A stretch of 38,666 nucleotides of DNA. It comes from Agrococcus sp. (GTDB lineage Bacteria; Actinomycetota; Actinomycetes; Actinomycetales; Microbacteriaceae). Numbering within the stretch: position 1 is the first letter of the stretch; each line of letters starts with the position of its first letter. The notes below the pieces were generated by a model. That model saw only the letters and a list, made by a program, of their open reading frames with translations, was not told where the DNA came from and did no database searches. Positions 18,159-28,804 of the stretch are shown one piece after another. The stretch is from NCBI GenBank assembly GCA_031179215.1, contig JAPSIA010000014.1, forward strand, positions 1 to 38,666. The letters run 5' to 3'. The position numbers and the translations under genes are program-made.

Positions 18159-18698
18159 TCAGCCCGCGTGGGTGCCCTCGGCGAACTCCTCGAGGATCTT
18201 CGCGTTGAACGCCGGCAGGTCGTCGGGCGTGCGGCTCGAGACGAGCCCGTCGTCGGTCGCGACCTCCTGGTCGACCCACGTCGCGCCCGCGTTCTGCAGG
18301 TCGGTCTTGAGGCTCGGGTAGCTCGTGATCGTGCGGCCCGAGACGCCGCCCGCCTCGATGAGGATCCACGCGCCGTGGCAGATCACGCCGATCGGCTTGC
18401 CCGCGTCGACGAATCCCTTGACGAGCGCGACCGCGTCCGCATCCATCCGAAGGTGATCGGCGTTGACGACGCCGCCGGGGAGCACGAGGGCGTCGAAGGC
18501 GGATGCCTCGACGTCCTTGACGGTGGCGTCCACCGCCTGCGAGTGGCCCTTCTTGCCCTCGACGGAGCCCGCCTTCGGCGCGACGAGCGTGGGCTCTCCG
18601 CCCGCGCCCTGCACGGCCTCCCACGGGCTCGTGAGCTCGGAGTCCTCGTAGCCGTCCGTGAGCACGAACGCGACCTTCTTGCCAGTGATGTCAGCCAT
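18159..18698 (-). CDS. DJ-1/PfpI-family protein (stress deglycase/protease-like)
   Basis: A 179-residue protein of the PfpI branch of the DJ-1 superfamily. It starts KKVAFVLTDGYEDSEL, with the conserved Glu near residue 19, then LVLPGGVVNADHLRMD near 72 and the nucleophile elbow VICHGAW with Cys near residue 107 followed by His, as in PfpI/YhbO enzymes. Members protect against oxidative and carbonyl stress; the precise activity (glyoxalase, deglycase or peptidase) is disputed across the family. The open frame runs far upstream, but ATG 18698 has AAGGAGG and correct length. Confidence 0.9.
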   Translation of the reverse strand: MADITGKKVAFVLTDGYEDSELTSPWEAVQGAGGEPTLVAPKAGSVEGKKGHSQAVDATVKDVEASAFDALVLPGGVVNADHLRMDADAVALVKGFVDAGKPIGVICHGAWILIEAGGVSGRTITSYPSLKTDLQNAGATWVDQEVATDDGLVSSRTPDDLPAFNAKILEEFAEGTHAG

Positions 18699-19130
18699 GG
18701 CTGCCTCCTTCGCATCGGGTACGCGATCGACGGTACGCGCCGACCCTGGACGAGCCGTGAGCGGCGCTCGCGGGGCTCGCGCGCCCTCGCGACACGGCAC
18801 CGACGCATGTGGGCGGCCGGGTGCAGGATGGGCGCACGACCGGCCCGGGAGGCGCTGATGCGAGGCTCGAACCACACCGCTGTAAGTCCTCCTCGGCGTG
18901 TCGCGGAAGTCGCGGCGAGCGCTGTGCACAGGCCGGGAGGCCCGCTCTCCACAGCCACTTCCGCGCCGTTCCGCGGAGGGAATGACATCTGTGCAGTTCT
19001 TGTTGAAGAAGTTGTGGAGAAACACACCATCTTGTGGCCTTGATCGGCGCCACCCCCCACATATAGTGGGAGCCCGGCCACGGCCGCACCCATCCCAGCA
19101 TCACCAGCCAGACCGTGAAGGAAGATCGAC
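18699..19130. other. 432-bp intergenic region between pfpI-like gene and nrdH
   Basis: No gene is supported here. The left part must hold the leftward pfpI promoter. In the centre, two nested inverted repeats, GCGGAAGT/ACTTCCGC (18903-18910, 18957-18964) and GCTGTG/CACAGC (18921-18926, 18950-18955), could fold. TGTGGAGAA at 19013-19021 is, on the other strand, one mismatch from the DnaA box TTATCCACA. The right part carries the nrd promoter. It has a lower-GC patch (about 18985-19070) that fits a regulated promoter. Confidence 0.6.
19024..19070 (+). promoter_or_regulatory. nrdHIEF promoter with two NrdR-like boxes
   Basis: TTGATC (19040-19045) and TATAGT (19062-19067), 16 bp apart, look like -35 and -10. 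Two CAC...GTG elements, CACCATCTTGTG (19025-19036) and CACATATAGTG (19058-19068), have centres 32-33 bp apart, about three helical turns, the spacing typical of paired NrdR boxes (consensus acaCwAtATaTwGtgt). The second overlaps the -10. Both boxes are degenerate, so NrdR control is probable rather than certain. Confidence 0.65.
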
Positions 19131-19358
19131 ATGACTGTCACCGTCTACTCCAAGCCCGCTTGCGTGCAGTGCACGATGACCACCCGCGCGCTCGACGCGC
19201 AGGGCATCGAGTACGAGATCTTCGACGTCACCGCCGACGAGAAGGCGCTGCAGACGGTCAAGGACCTCGGCTACATGCAGGCCCCCGTCGTGATCGCCGA
19301 CGAGGACCACTGGTCGGGCTTCCAGCCCGACCGCATCAAGGCGATCGCCGCGGCCTGA
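19131..19358 (+). CDS. nrdH: NrdH redoxin
   Basis: A 75-residue glutaredoxin-like protein with thioredoxin-type reactivity; it reduces the C-terminal cysteines of NrdE after each turnover. The active site is CVQC at residues 11-14 ([10 protein letters not shown]), as in other NrdH proteins, and [14 protein letters not shown] is the family C-terminus. AAGGAAG lies upstream of the ATG. It is first of a four-gene class Ib ribonucleotide reductase operon, with four bases to the nrdI ATG. Confidence 0.97.
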   Translation: MTVTVYSKPACVQCTMTTRALDAQGIEYEIFDVTADEKALQTVKDLGYMQAPVVIADEDHWSGFQPDRIKAIAAA

Positions 19359-19362
19359 CGCC

Positions 19363-23098
<3,736 letters not shown>

Positions 23099-23107
23099 TC
23101 GCTCGCT

Positions 23108-23151
23108 GACGAAGCGGCCGGTCACCCGAGCGGGTGGCCGGCCGCTTCGTC
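23108..23151 (+). terminator. Very strong hairpin terminator of nrdHIEF
   Basis: GACGAAGCGGCCGG (23108-23121) and CCGGCCGCTTCGTC (23138-23151) form a perfect 14-bp stem that continues inward through a wobble into CACCCG/CGGGTG. It starts ten bases after the nrdF stop. Confidence 0.88.
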
Positions 23152-23262
23152 GCTGTCCCGCATGCATCCACCCCTTCCGCGTAACGCCGTTTGCGGATAG
23201 CGTCGCCGCCACCCGGGCTGCTGCACGACGGCGGCCCATCGCTTGGCTCAAGGAGGAGATTC

Positions 23263-24144
23263 ATGCGAAAGCTACTGCTGGGACTCGCTGCCGCGGCAGC
23301 GCTGATCCTGGGCGCCGCGGCCCCCGCGTCTGCCATCACCGGCAACTTCGTCGAGGACGAGGAGCACCCGTTCGTCGGGCTCGTCGTCTTCTACGACGAG
23401 GCCGGCGAGTTCACGAGCCGGTGCTCCGGATCCCTGCTCACCCCGACGGTGTTCCTCACCGCCGGGCACTGCACCGCCGACAACTCGACGGCGCGCGTCT
23501 ACTTCCAGCAGGACGCCGGCGCCAACTACGACCCCGAGACGCAGGTCGATCCGATCAGCGGCTACCCCGAGACGTGCGCGGCCGACACGCTCGGCGTGCT
23601 CTGCGCGACGTCGGACGAGCTCTACAACTACGGGTTCGACGACTTCGCATCGTTCCCGAACACCTACGACGCGGGCATCGTCATCCTCGATCAGCCGATC
23701 CAGCTCGACGAGTACGGCGCGCTCGCGATGCCCGGATCGCTCGACGAGCTCGCGACGGCGCGGGGCACGAAGGCCGTCACGTTCACGGCGAGCGGCTACG
23801 GCCTGACCAAGAGCAGCCCGGTCGCGGTCACGTCCTACCGCGAGCGCCTGATGGCCTCCGCGATCCTCACGAACCTGCGGAGCGCGAACACCGACGGCTA
23901 CAACCTGCAGACCAACGGCAACGGCGCGGGCCGCGGCGGCACCTGCTCCGGGGACTCGGGCGGCCCGGTGTTCTACGGCGGCTACGAGTCGAACACCATC
24001 GTCGCCGTGACGTCCTTCGGCCTCAACTCGTGGTGCCGCGGCGTCGACTTCGCCTACCGGACGGACCGCCAGGAGGTGCTCGACTGGATCGCGTCGGTCG
24101 TGGGACCGGAGCAGTACGCGCAGATCGACTTCGTGACCATCTGA
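23263..24144 (+). CDS. Secreted trypsin-like (S1A) serine protease
   Basis: A 293-residue exported endopeptidase. The Sec signal peptide is MRKLLLGLAA plus an Ala/Leu core with cleavage after PASA (residue 24). There is no clear propeptide. The catalytic triad is present: His69 in LTAGHC, Asp136 in NTYDAGIVIL and Ser232 in CSGDSGGPV. Cysteines at 54/70, 104/114 and 228/252 are well placed for disulfides. The absence of a C-terminal anchor suggests release into the medium. AAGGAGGAG precedes the ATG. A hairpin follows the gene, so it is monocistronic. Cleavage preference cannot be given confidently. Confidence 0.93.
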   Translation: MRKLLLGLAAAAALILGAAAPASAITGNFVEDEEHPFVGLVVFYDEAGEFTSRCSGSLLTPTVFLTAGHCTADNSTARVYFQQDAGANYDPETQVDPISGYPETCAADTLGVLCATSDELYNYGFDDFASFPNTYDAGIVILDQPIQLDEYGALAMPGSLDELATARGTKAVTFTASGYGLTKSSPVAVTSYRERLMASAILTNLRSANTDGYNLQTNGNGAGRGGTCSGDSGGPVFYGGYESNTIVAVTSFGLNSWCRGVDFAYRTDRQEVLDWIASVVGPEQYAQIDFVTI

Positions 24145-24170
24145 GCGGCTCGAGCCTCAGGGCGCGGTAG

Positions 24171-24199
24171 CGGCCGGCCGCCGGCGTGGCGGCCGGCCG
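24171..24199 (+). terminator. Hairpin terminator after protease gene
   Basis: CGGCCGGCCGCC and GGCGGCCGGCCG form a perfect 12-bp stem with a 5-base loop, 26 bp after the stop. It lies between convergent genes and may serve both. Confidence 0.8.
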
Positions 24200-24232
24200 T
24201 GCTGCGCAGCGCGACCGGCGCCCTCGCTCGGC

Positions 24233-24457
24233 TCACCGCGCCGCATCCGCCTCGTCGGGGACCCACTCGAGCAGGTCGCCGGGCTGGCACTCGAGCACGC
24301 GGCACATCGCCTCGAGCGTCGAGAAGCGCACGGCCTTCGCGCGCCCGTTCTTCAGCACGGCGACGTTCGCCGGCGTGAGCCCGACGCGCTCGGCGAACTC
24401 CCCCACGCTCAGCTTGCGCTTGGCGAGCTCGACGTCGATGCGCACGACGATCGGCAT
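24233..24457 (-). CDS. XRE/Cro-CI-family helix-turn-helix regulator (YozG-like)
   Basis: A 74-residue single-domain regulator: VRIDVELAKRKLSVGEFAER, VGLTPANVAVLKNGRAK as the helix-turn-helix, then FSTLEAMCRVLECQPGDLLE, the HTH_26 arrangement. The start ATG overlaps the stop of the DUF2975 gene (ATGA), so the two are one translation-coupled unit. HTH_26 and DUF2975 pairs recur widely in Gram-positive bacteria, where a small repressor may regulate or be controlled by its membrane partner; the signal is unknown. Confidence 0.9.
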   Translation of the reverse strand: MPIVVRIDVELAKRKLSVGEFAERVGLTPANVAVLKNGRAKAVRFSTLEAMCRVLECQPGDLLEWVPDEADAAR

Positions 24458-24936
24458 CAGATGACCCCCTCGAGCTCGGACCGGTAGCCGCTCGCCTGTC
24501 GCAGCAGGCCGCGCATGACGACCATGAGCAGCACGGGCAGCGCCGAGAGCACGACCATGCCGAACAGCGCCATGGGGATGCCGGGGTCGCGCAGCTCCGG
24601 CGTGAGGAAGATGACCGCCGTGAGCGCGAGCGCCCCGGCGGCGAAGACCGACCACGCGATGCCGAGCGCCCAGACGATCGCGTCGACCCAGCGCCGCGAC
24701 GCCTCGCCGAAGATGCGGTCGCGGCCCAGGAGCGTCAGCAGCCGCCAGATGCACACGATCACGACGAGCACGCACACGATGACGATCGAGAGCACGATCT
24801 GCGCCGGGATGCGGAACGCGAGGGCCTCGTCGGCGAGCTCGCCCGGCAGCGACATGACGAGGATGACGCCGAGCCAGAGCGCGGCGACGATGAGGACGGC
24901 GCGGAGCACGAGGACGACGAGTCGGGAGTGGAGCAT
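24457..24936 (-). CDS. DUF2975 membrane protein
   Basis: A 159-residue integral membrane protein with about four transmembrane helices (roughly 7-28, 43-66, 86-110 and 120-142). Between helices 2 and 3 is the cytoplasmic loop LLTLLGRDRIFGEASRRWVD, which resembles the conserved DUF2975 phrase (G..F......R). Function is not established. It comes first in a two-gene unit with the XRE regulator. Upstream, on the minus strand, the AT-richer TTGACTTTCGATAGATACT is the likely promoter; GAGGA lies about ten bases before the ATG. Confidence 0.85.
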   Translation of the reverse strand: MLHSRLVVLVLRAVLIVAALWLGVILVMSLPGELADEALAFRIPAQIVLSIVIVCVLVVIVCIWRLLTLLGRDRIFGEASRRWVDAIVWALGIAWSVFAAGALALTAVIFLTPELRDPGIPMALFGMVVLSALPVLLMVVMRGLLRQASGYRSELEGVI

Positions 24937-25128
24937 GCATCGATCCTCGTGCAGTATCTATCGAAAGTCAATCGACGCGTTGCGCGCTCGAGTCCCTGTC
25001 CGCGCCGCCCGCCAGGAGCACGTGCGCACCCACCGGACCCCGGCTGGGACGCTGGGCGCGATCGCACGGGTCGTGCACCGCGGCGCGCGGTCGACGCCCC
25101 GTCGGCGCCACGTGGTTCGATCGGATGC

Positions 25129-26217
25129 GTGGAGGCACGCGCGCACGACGACGCCCGGCGGGAGGCGGTGCGGCGCGAGTCGCGCGCGATCCTCGCCGCG
25201 TGGGGCGCGTTCGCGGCGGGGCTCGCCCTCGGCCTCGTCGCGCTCGCCGGCGAGCCGCGGCCCATCTCCGGAGCGGCGGGCGAGCCGACGGTCGCGCAGC
25301 CCGCGGCAGGCATCGCCGCGCTCGTGACGGCCGCGGCGTTCGTGCTCAGCACCCTGCTGCACCGCCGCGACGAGACCGCGCCCATGCCGCCATGGCAGCG
25401 CGCGGTCTCGCACCTCGCGACCGTCGCGCTCACCGTCGCCTTCGCCGCGACCGCCGCCCTCGGCGCGCTCACGGGCGGCGAGATCCTCGCGCTCGGCCTG
25501 CAGGGGCTCGAGGCTCCCGCGATCGGGGGAGCGCTGCTGACCGCGCTCGCGTGCGCGCTCGGCGGCTGGCTCGCCTTCCAGGCCGGAGTCGAGCTGCGCA
25601 CGAGGGATCTCGCGACGCTCCTGTTCAGCTTCCTCGCGATCGGCACCGTCTTCGCGATGCTCACCGCCGCCGACCCGCGGTGGTGGGAGCGGCACTTCTC
25701 AGCGCTCGGCGACGGCGACGGCGCGTGGGCGTTCAACGGCACCCTGATCGTGGCAGGGCTGCTCGTCGCGACCATCGGCGCCTACATCGGCCGCGACCTG
25801 CACCGGTGGCTCGGCGACGCGCGGCTGGATGGGATCGCGGTCGTCGTCGTGCTCTTCGCGCTCACGGGCGCCGCCCTCGCGGGCGTCGGCATGTTCCCGA
25901 TCAGCGAGGCGCGGCTGCTGCACAACGTCGCGGCCTTCGGCACGCTCGGCCTCTTCGGCGCGACCGCGGTCGCCGTCACGGTCGTCATGCCGGGCCCGCC
26001 GCGCGCCATGCTCCTCACGACCGTCGGCGCAGGCGCCGCGATCGTGGTCGCGCTGCTGCTGTGGCGGCCCGCCGAGCTCTACAACACCGCTGCGCTCGAG
26101 GCCGTCGCGGTCGGCATCATGTTCGTCTGGATGACGACGCTCGTGCGCACCCTGGGCGCGAGCGCGCCCGCCGCATCCCGCCCCTCGGCCATGGCATCCC
26201 TCCGCCGCCGCCGCTGA
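25129..26217 (+). CDS. Multi-pass membrane protein, DUF998-like
   Basis: A membrane protein of about 362 residues with a charged N-terminus and around nine or ten hydrophobic helices. The segment GVGMFPISEARLLHNVAAFGTLGLFG resembles the DUF998 signature (G.G.FP......H..aA...F), but the protein is longer than typical DUF998 members (about 210 residues), so a different or fused family is possible. No catalytic motif is visible and the function is unknown. GTG 25129 is the first start close to the conserved part; the 67 in-frame codons upstream are Arg/Pro-rich and overlap the DUF2975 promoter region. There is no SD. The following ltrA-like gene starts about 17 bp after its stop. Confidence 0.7.
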   Translation: MEARAHDDARREAVRRESRAILAAWGAFAAGLALGLVALAGEPRPISGAAGEPTVAQPAAGIAALVTAAAFVLSTLLHRRDETAPMPPWQRAVSHLATVALTVAFAATAALGALTGGEILALGLQGLEAPAIGGALLTALACALGGWLAFQAGVELRTRDLATLLFSFLAIGTVFAMLTAADPRWWERHFSALGDGDGAWAFNGTLIVAGLLVATIGAYIGRDLHRWLGDARLDGIAVVVVLFALTGAALAGVGMFPISEARLLHNVAAFGTLGLFGATAVAVTVVMPGPPRAMLLTTVGAGAAIVVALLLWRPAELYNTAALEAVAVGIMFVWMTTLVRTLGASAPAASRPSAMASLRRRR

Positions 26218-26234
26218 GACCCACAATGGACGCC

Positions 26235-27557
26235 ATGGCACCAGGTGGACCGCGCGTCCTGCACCAGCCCCTCCGGCGCATGACGGGCCGCGATCCGCTC
26301 GAGCGCGGCCGCGGCGCCTCGACGCTCGAGCTGCTGTTCGACCTCGCCTTCGTCGTGGCGTTCAGCCTCGCGGGCGGCCAGCTCGCGCACTTCATCGTCG
26401 AGGGGCACACGTGGCTCGGGCTCGCGGGCTACGCGATCGTGCTCTTCGGCATCTGCTGGGCGTGGATCAACTTCTCGTGGTTCGCCTCGGCGTTCGACAC
26501 CGACGACTGGGTCTACCGGCTGACGACCTTCGTGCAGATGGTCGGCGTCGTGGTCCTCGCGCTCGGCATCGTGCCGATGTTCCACTCGATCGATCCGACC
26601 CTGCACGAGCTCGACGACGACCTGTTCGTCGACAACAGCATCATCGTCTTCGGCTACGTCATCATGCGCGTGGCGCAGATCGTGCAGTGGATGCGCGTGG
26701 CGGTGCAGGCACCGGAGCTCCGTCGCACCGCGGTCGCCTACATCGTCTCGCTCGCGGTCGCGCAGCTGATCTGGACGGCCATGATCGTACTGCAGCAGCC
26801 GATCGGCTGGGCGCTCGCGACGGGCGCGGTCGCGCTCGCGATCGAGCTCACGGGGCCCGTCGTGGGCGAGCGAATCCGGCAGACGCCGTGGCACGCGCAC
26901 CACATCGCGGAGCGGTACGGCCTCCTCACGATCATCGCGATCGGCGAGACCGTCGTCGGCACGGTCATCTCGCTCGAGGCGCTGTTCGAGGTGCAGGGCC
27001 TCAGCATCGACCTGCTCGTCATCGCGTTCGCCGGCGTGGGCCTCGCGTTCGCGATGTGGTGGATCTACTTCACGCTCCCGAGCGCCGCCGTGCTCCAGCA
27101 CGAGCGCGACCGCAAAGCCTTCCCGTGGGGCTACGGCCACATGGTCGTGTTCGGAGCGATCGCCGCGGTGGGCGCGGGCCTGCACGTGGCGGCGTACGCG
27201 GTCGAGGACCCCGGCCACGTGCCCGCGCTGCGGGCGGTCGTCGCCGTCGCGGTGCCCGTCACGGCGTTCCTCGTCGCGGTCGTGGCGCTCGGCGTGGTGC
27301 TCGTCGGGTGGGAGAAGTCGCGCTTCGAGGTGCTCGCGATGCTCGGCTCGCTCGCCGCCGTCGCGCTCGCGATCGCGCTCGCTGCCGGCGGAGCGCCGCT
27401 GGCGACGTGCCTCGTGCTCATCACGGTGGCGCCGGCGATCCAGATCGCGAGCGACGAGCTCACCGGCGCGCGGTCGCGCGTGCGCGCCCTCGAGCACTTC
27501 GCGTCGGCGCACGCCAGGTCGACATCCGGGCCGGAAGGCGGCAAGGTGGTGGCATGA
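26235..27557 (+). CDS. Low temperature requirement protein A (LtrA) family membrane protein
   Basis: About 440 residues with some eleven transmembrane helices. It opens with the LtrA hallmark RGASTLELLFDLAFVVAFSLAG and contains FSWFASAFDTDDWVYRL, HIAERYGLLTIIAIGETVVG and AMWWIYF, all characteristic. Listeria LtrA is linked to growth in the cold; the biochemical role of the family is unknown. CACAAT seven bases before ATG 26235 suggests a leaderless start; an in-frame ATG at 26226 is the alternative. The stop overlaps the start of the DUF5302 gene. Confidence 0.92.
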   Translation: MAPGGPRVLHQPLRRMTGRDPLERGRGASTLELLFDLAFVVAFSLAGGQLAHFIVEGHTWLGLAGYAIVLFGICWAWINFSWFASAFDTDDWVYRLTTFVQMVGVVVLALGIVPMFHSIDPTLHELDDDLFVDNSIIVFGYVIMRVAQIVQWMRVAVQAPELRRTAVAYIVSLAVAQLIWTAMIVLQQPIGWALATGAVALAIELTGPVVGERIRQTPWHAHHIAERYGLLTIIAIGETVVGTVISLEALFEVQGLSIDLLVIAFAGVGLAFAMWWIYFTLPSAAVLQHERDRKAFPWGYGHMVVFGAIAAVGAGLHVAAYAVEDPGHVPALRAVVAVAVPVTAFLVAVVALGVVLVGWEKSRFEVLAMLGSLAAVALAIALAAGGAPLATCLVLITVAPAIQIASDELTGARSRVRALEHFASAHARSTSGPEGGKVVA

Positions 27558-27775
27558 CGAGTCACGATGCCGAGCCGGGCGAGGCGCAGACCCCCGGAGA
27601 CACCCACGAAGGCACGGAGACGCCCGAGGAGGCCCAGCGGCGCAAGTTCCGCGAGGCGCTCGAGAAGAAGAAGCTCGGCCACCACGGGCAGGGCATGGCG
27701 GGGTCCGGGGGCGTGCAGAGCGCCCACACCGGCCCCGCGGTGCAGAAGCGCGTGCACCGACGCAAGAGCGGCTGA
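27554..27775 (+). CDS. DUF5302 small protein
   Basis: A 73-residue hydrophilic protein, acidic at the N-terminus, with the core QRRKFREALEKKKLGHHGQG and the basic tail VHRRKSG. This KFREALE.KK...RRKSG layout is that of DUF5302, a small actinobacterial family of unknown function. It overlaps the ltrA-like stop as ATGA, has AAGGTGG upstream and is followed by a strong terminator, so the two form a short operon. Confidence 0.88.
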   Translation: MTSHDAEPGEAQTPGDTHEGTETPEEAQRRKFREALEKKKLGHHGQGMAGSGGVQSAHTGPAVQKRVHRRKSG

Positions 27776-27814
27776 CCCGCAGGGCGCGGTCGCGACCGTG
27801 CCAGCCGAAGCGTG

Positions 27815-27848
27815 CCGGTGGGCTCGGCAGTCGTGCCGAGCCCACCGG
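27815..27848. terminator. Perfect 15-bp bidirectional terminator
   Basis: CCGGTGGGCTCGGCA and TGCCGAGCCCACCGG pair perfectly with a GTCG loop, followed on the plus strand by TTTCG. It lies between convergent stops at 27775 and 27861. Confidence 0.92.
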
Positions 27849-27860
27849 TTTCGTCTGCGC

Positions 27861-28595
27861 TCAGCGCTCCCCGGCGGCGAGGTAGGCGAGCTGCGCGGCC
27901 ATGGAGGCCTCGGCGGCGAAGCGGATGTGGTCGTCGACCTCGGGATAGACGCGGTCGGTGACGGCCGAGACATCGGCATCCGCCGCGCGCATGCCGAGCG
28001 CTTCGAGCGCCGCGCGCACCTCGGCGAGCCGCGCTCCGCGGTGCGCGCGGTACTCGCGCGCCGCCTCGGCGATCGACGCCCGCGGGTCGCCGTGCCCGGG
28101 CAGCACCTCGAGGTCGCCGAGCGCCTCGAGCTTGTCGAGCGTGGCGAGGAAGTCGCCCACCGAGCCGTCGGGATGCATGATGACCGTGGAGCCCCGGCCG
28201 AGGATCGTGTCGCCCGTGAGCACCGCGCGGCCCGGCACGACGATGCTGACGGAGTCCGCGGTGTGGCCCGGCGTCGCGAGGATCTGGAGCTCGACGTCGT
28301 CGACGGGGATCCACTCGCCGTCCAGGAGCGGCTCGCCGCCGTGGCACTCGTCCGGATCGAGCGCGCGGAGCTCCGCGCCCGTCGAGCGGGCGAGCTCCAC
28401 AGCCGCCTCCGTGTGGTCGCGGTGGCGATGGGTGACGAGCACGAGCCGCGGGTGCAGCGCCACGAGGCGCTCGACGTGCTGCGCGACTGCCGGTCCCGGG
28501 TCGACGACCACCTGCCCGCCGAGCACGTAGGTGTTCGTGCCCTCCAGCGTCATGAGTCCGGGATTGGGTGCCAGGATGCGCTCGATCTCGACCAT
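27861..28595 (-). CDS. Metallo-beta-lactamase-fold hydrolase
   Basis: A 244-residue hydrolase. The metal motif HRHRDH is at residues 56-61, preceded by VVDPGP and followed by TPGHTADSVS and LTGDTILGRG, matching the GloB/LACTB2-like branch. A C-terminal helical part (EAAREYRAHRGARLAEVRAA) is as in LACTB2-type proteins. The substrate is unknown; RNase or thioesterase-like hydrolysis is possible for this branch. No SD precedes ATG 28595, but TAGTGT six bases upstream indicates a leaderless transcript. It is divergent from rmuC across a region of tandem repeats. Confidence 0.9.
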   Translation of the reverse strand: MVEIERILAPNPGLMTLEGTNTYVLGGQVVVDPGPAVAQHVERLVALHPRLVLVTHRHRDHTEAAVELARSTGAELRALDPDECHGGEPLLDGEWIPVDDVELQILATPGHTADSVSIVVPGRAVLTGDTILGRGSTVIMHPDGSVGDFLATLDKLEALGDLEVLPGHGDPRASIAEAAREYRAHRGARLAEVRAALEALGMRAADADVSAVTDRVYPEVDDHIRFAAEASMAAQLAYLAAGER

Positions 28596-28601
28596 GGCTC
28601 G

Positions 28602-28607
28602 ACACTA
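28602..28607 (-). promoter_or_regulatory. -10 element of a leaderless gene
   Basis: On the minus strand TAGTGT ends six bases before the ATG at 28595 and no SD is present. Transcription probably begins at the start codon. Confidence 0.6.
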
Positions 28608-28619
28608 TGCGTCCGCGGC

Positions 28620-28726
28620 GCCCGGCGGCAGGGACCTCGTGGGGGCGACGCACCCGGCGGCAGGGACCTCGTGGGGGCGACGCACCCGGCGGCAGAGACC
28701 TCGTGGGGGCGACGCACCCGGCGGCG
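28620..28726. repeat. Tandem 32-bp direct repeats (three and a third copies)
   Basis: Copies at 28620-28651, 28652-28683 and 28684-28715 are nearly identical (first base G for A in copy 1, one G-to-A change in copy 3), and a partial copy follows at 28716-28726. The unit begins ACCCGGCGGCAGGGACCTCG. They fill half of the 209-bp gap between the divergent hydrolase and rmuC genes. 32 is not a multiple of three, so this is not a coding repeat. Confidence 0.95.
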
Positions 28727-28804
28727 CGGCGTCGGCTCGCCCGAGCGGCGGATGCGCCGGGCGCGCCGCGCAGCTGCGTGGGCGGTGCGTGGTGCCATGG
28801 GTGC

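Noticed and set aside
18699-19130. Replication origin
   Set aside because: A single imperfect DnaA-like box with no dnaA, dnaN or AT-rich unwinding region is not enough.
28620-28726. CRISPR array
   Set aside because: Repeats are directly adjacent with no unique spacers and no cas genes are present.
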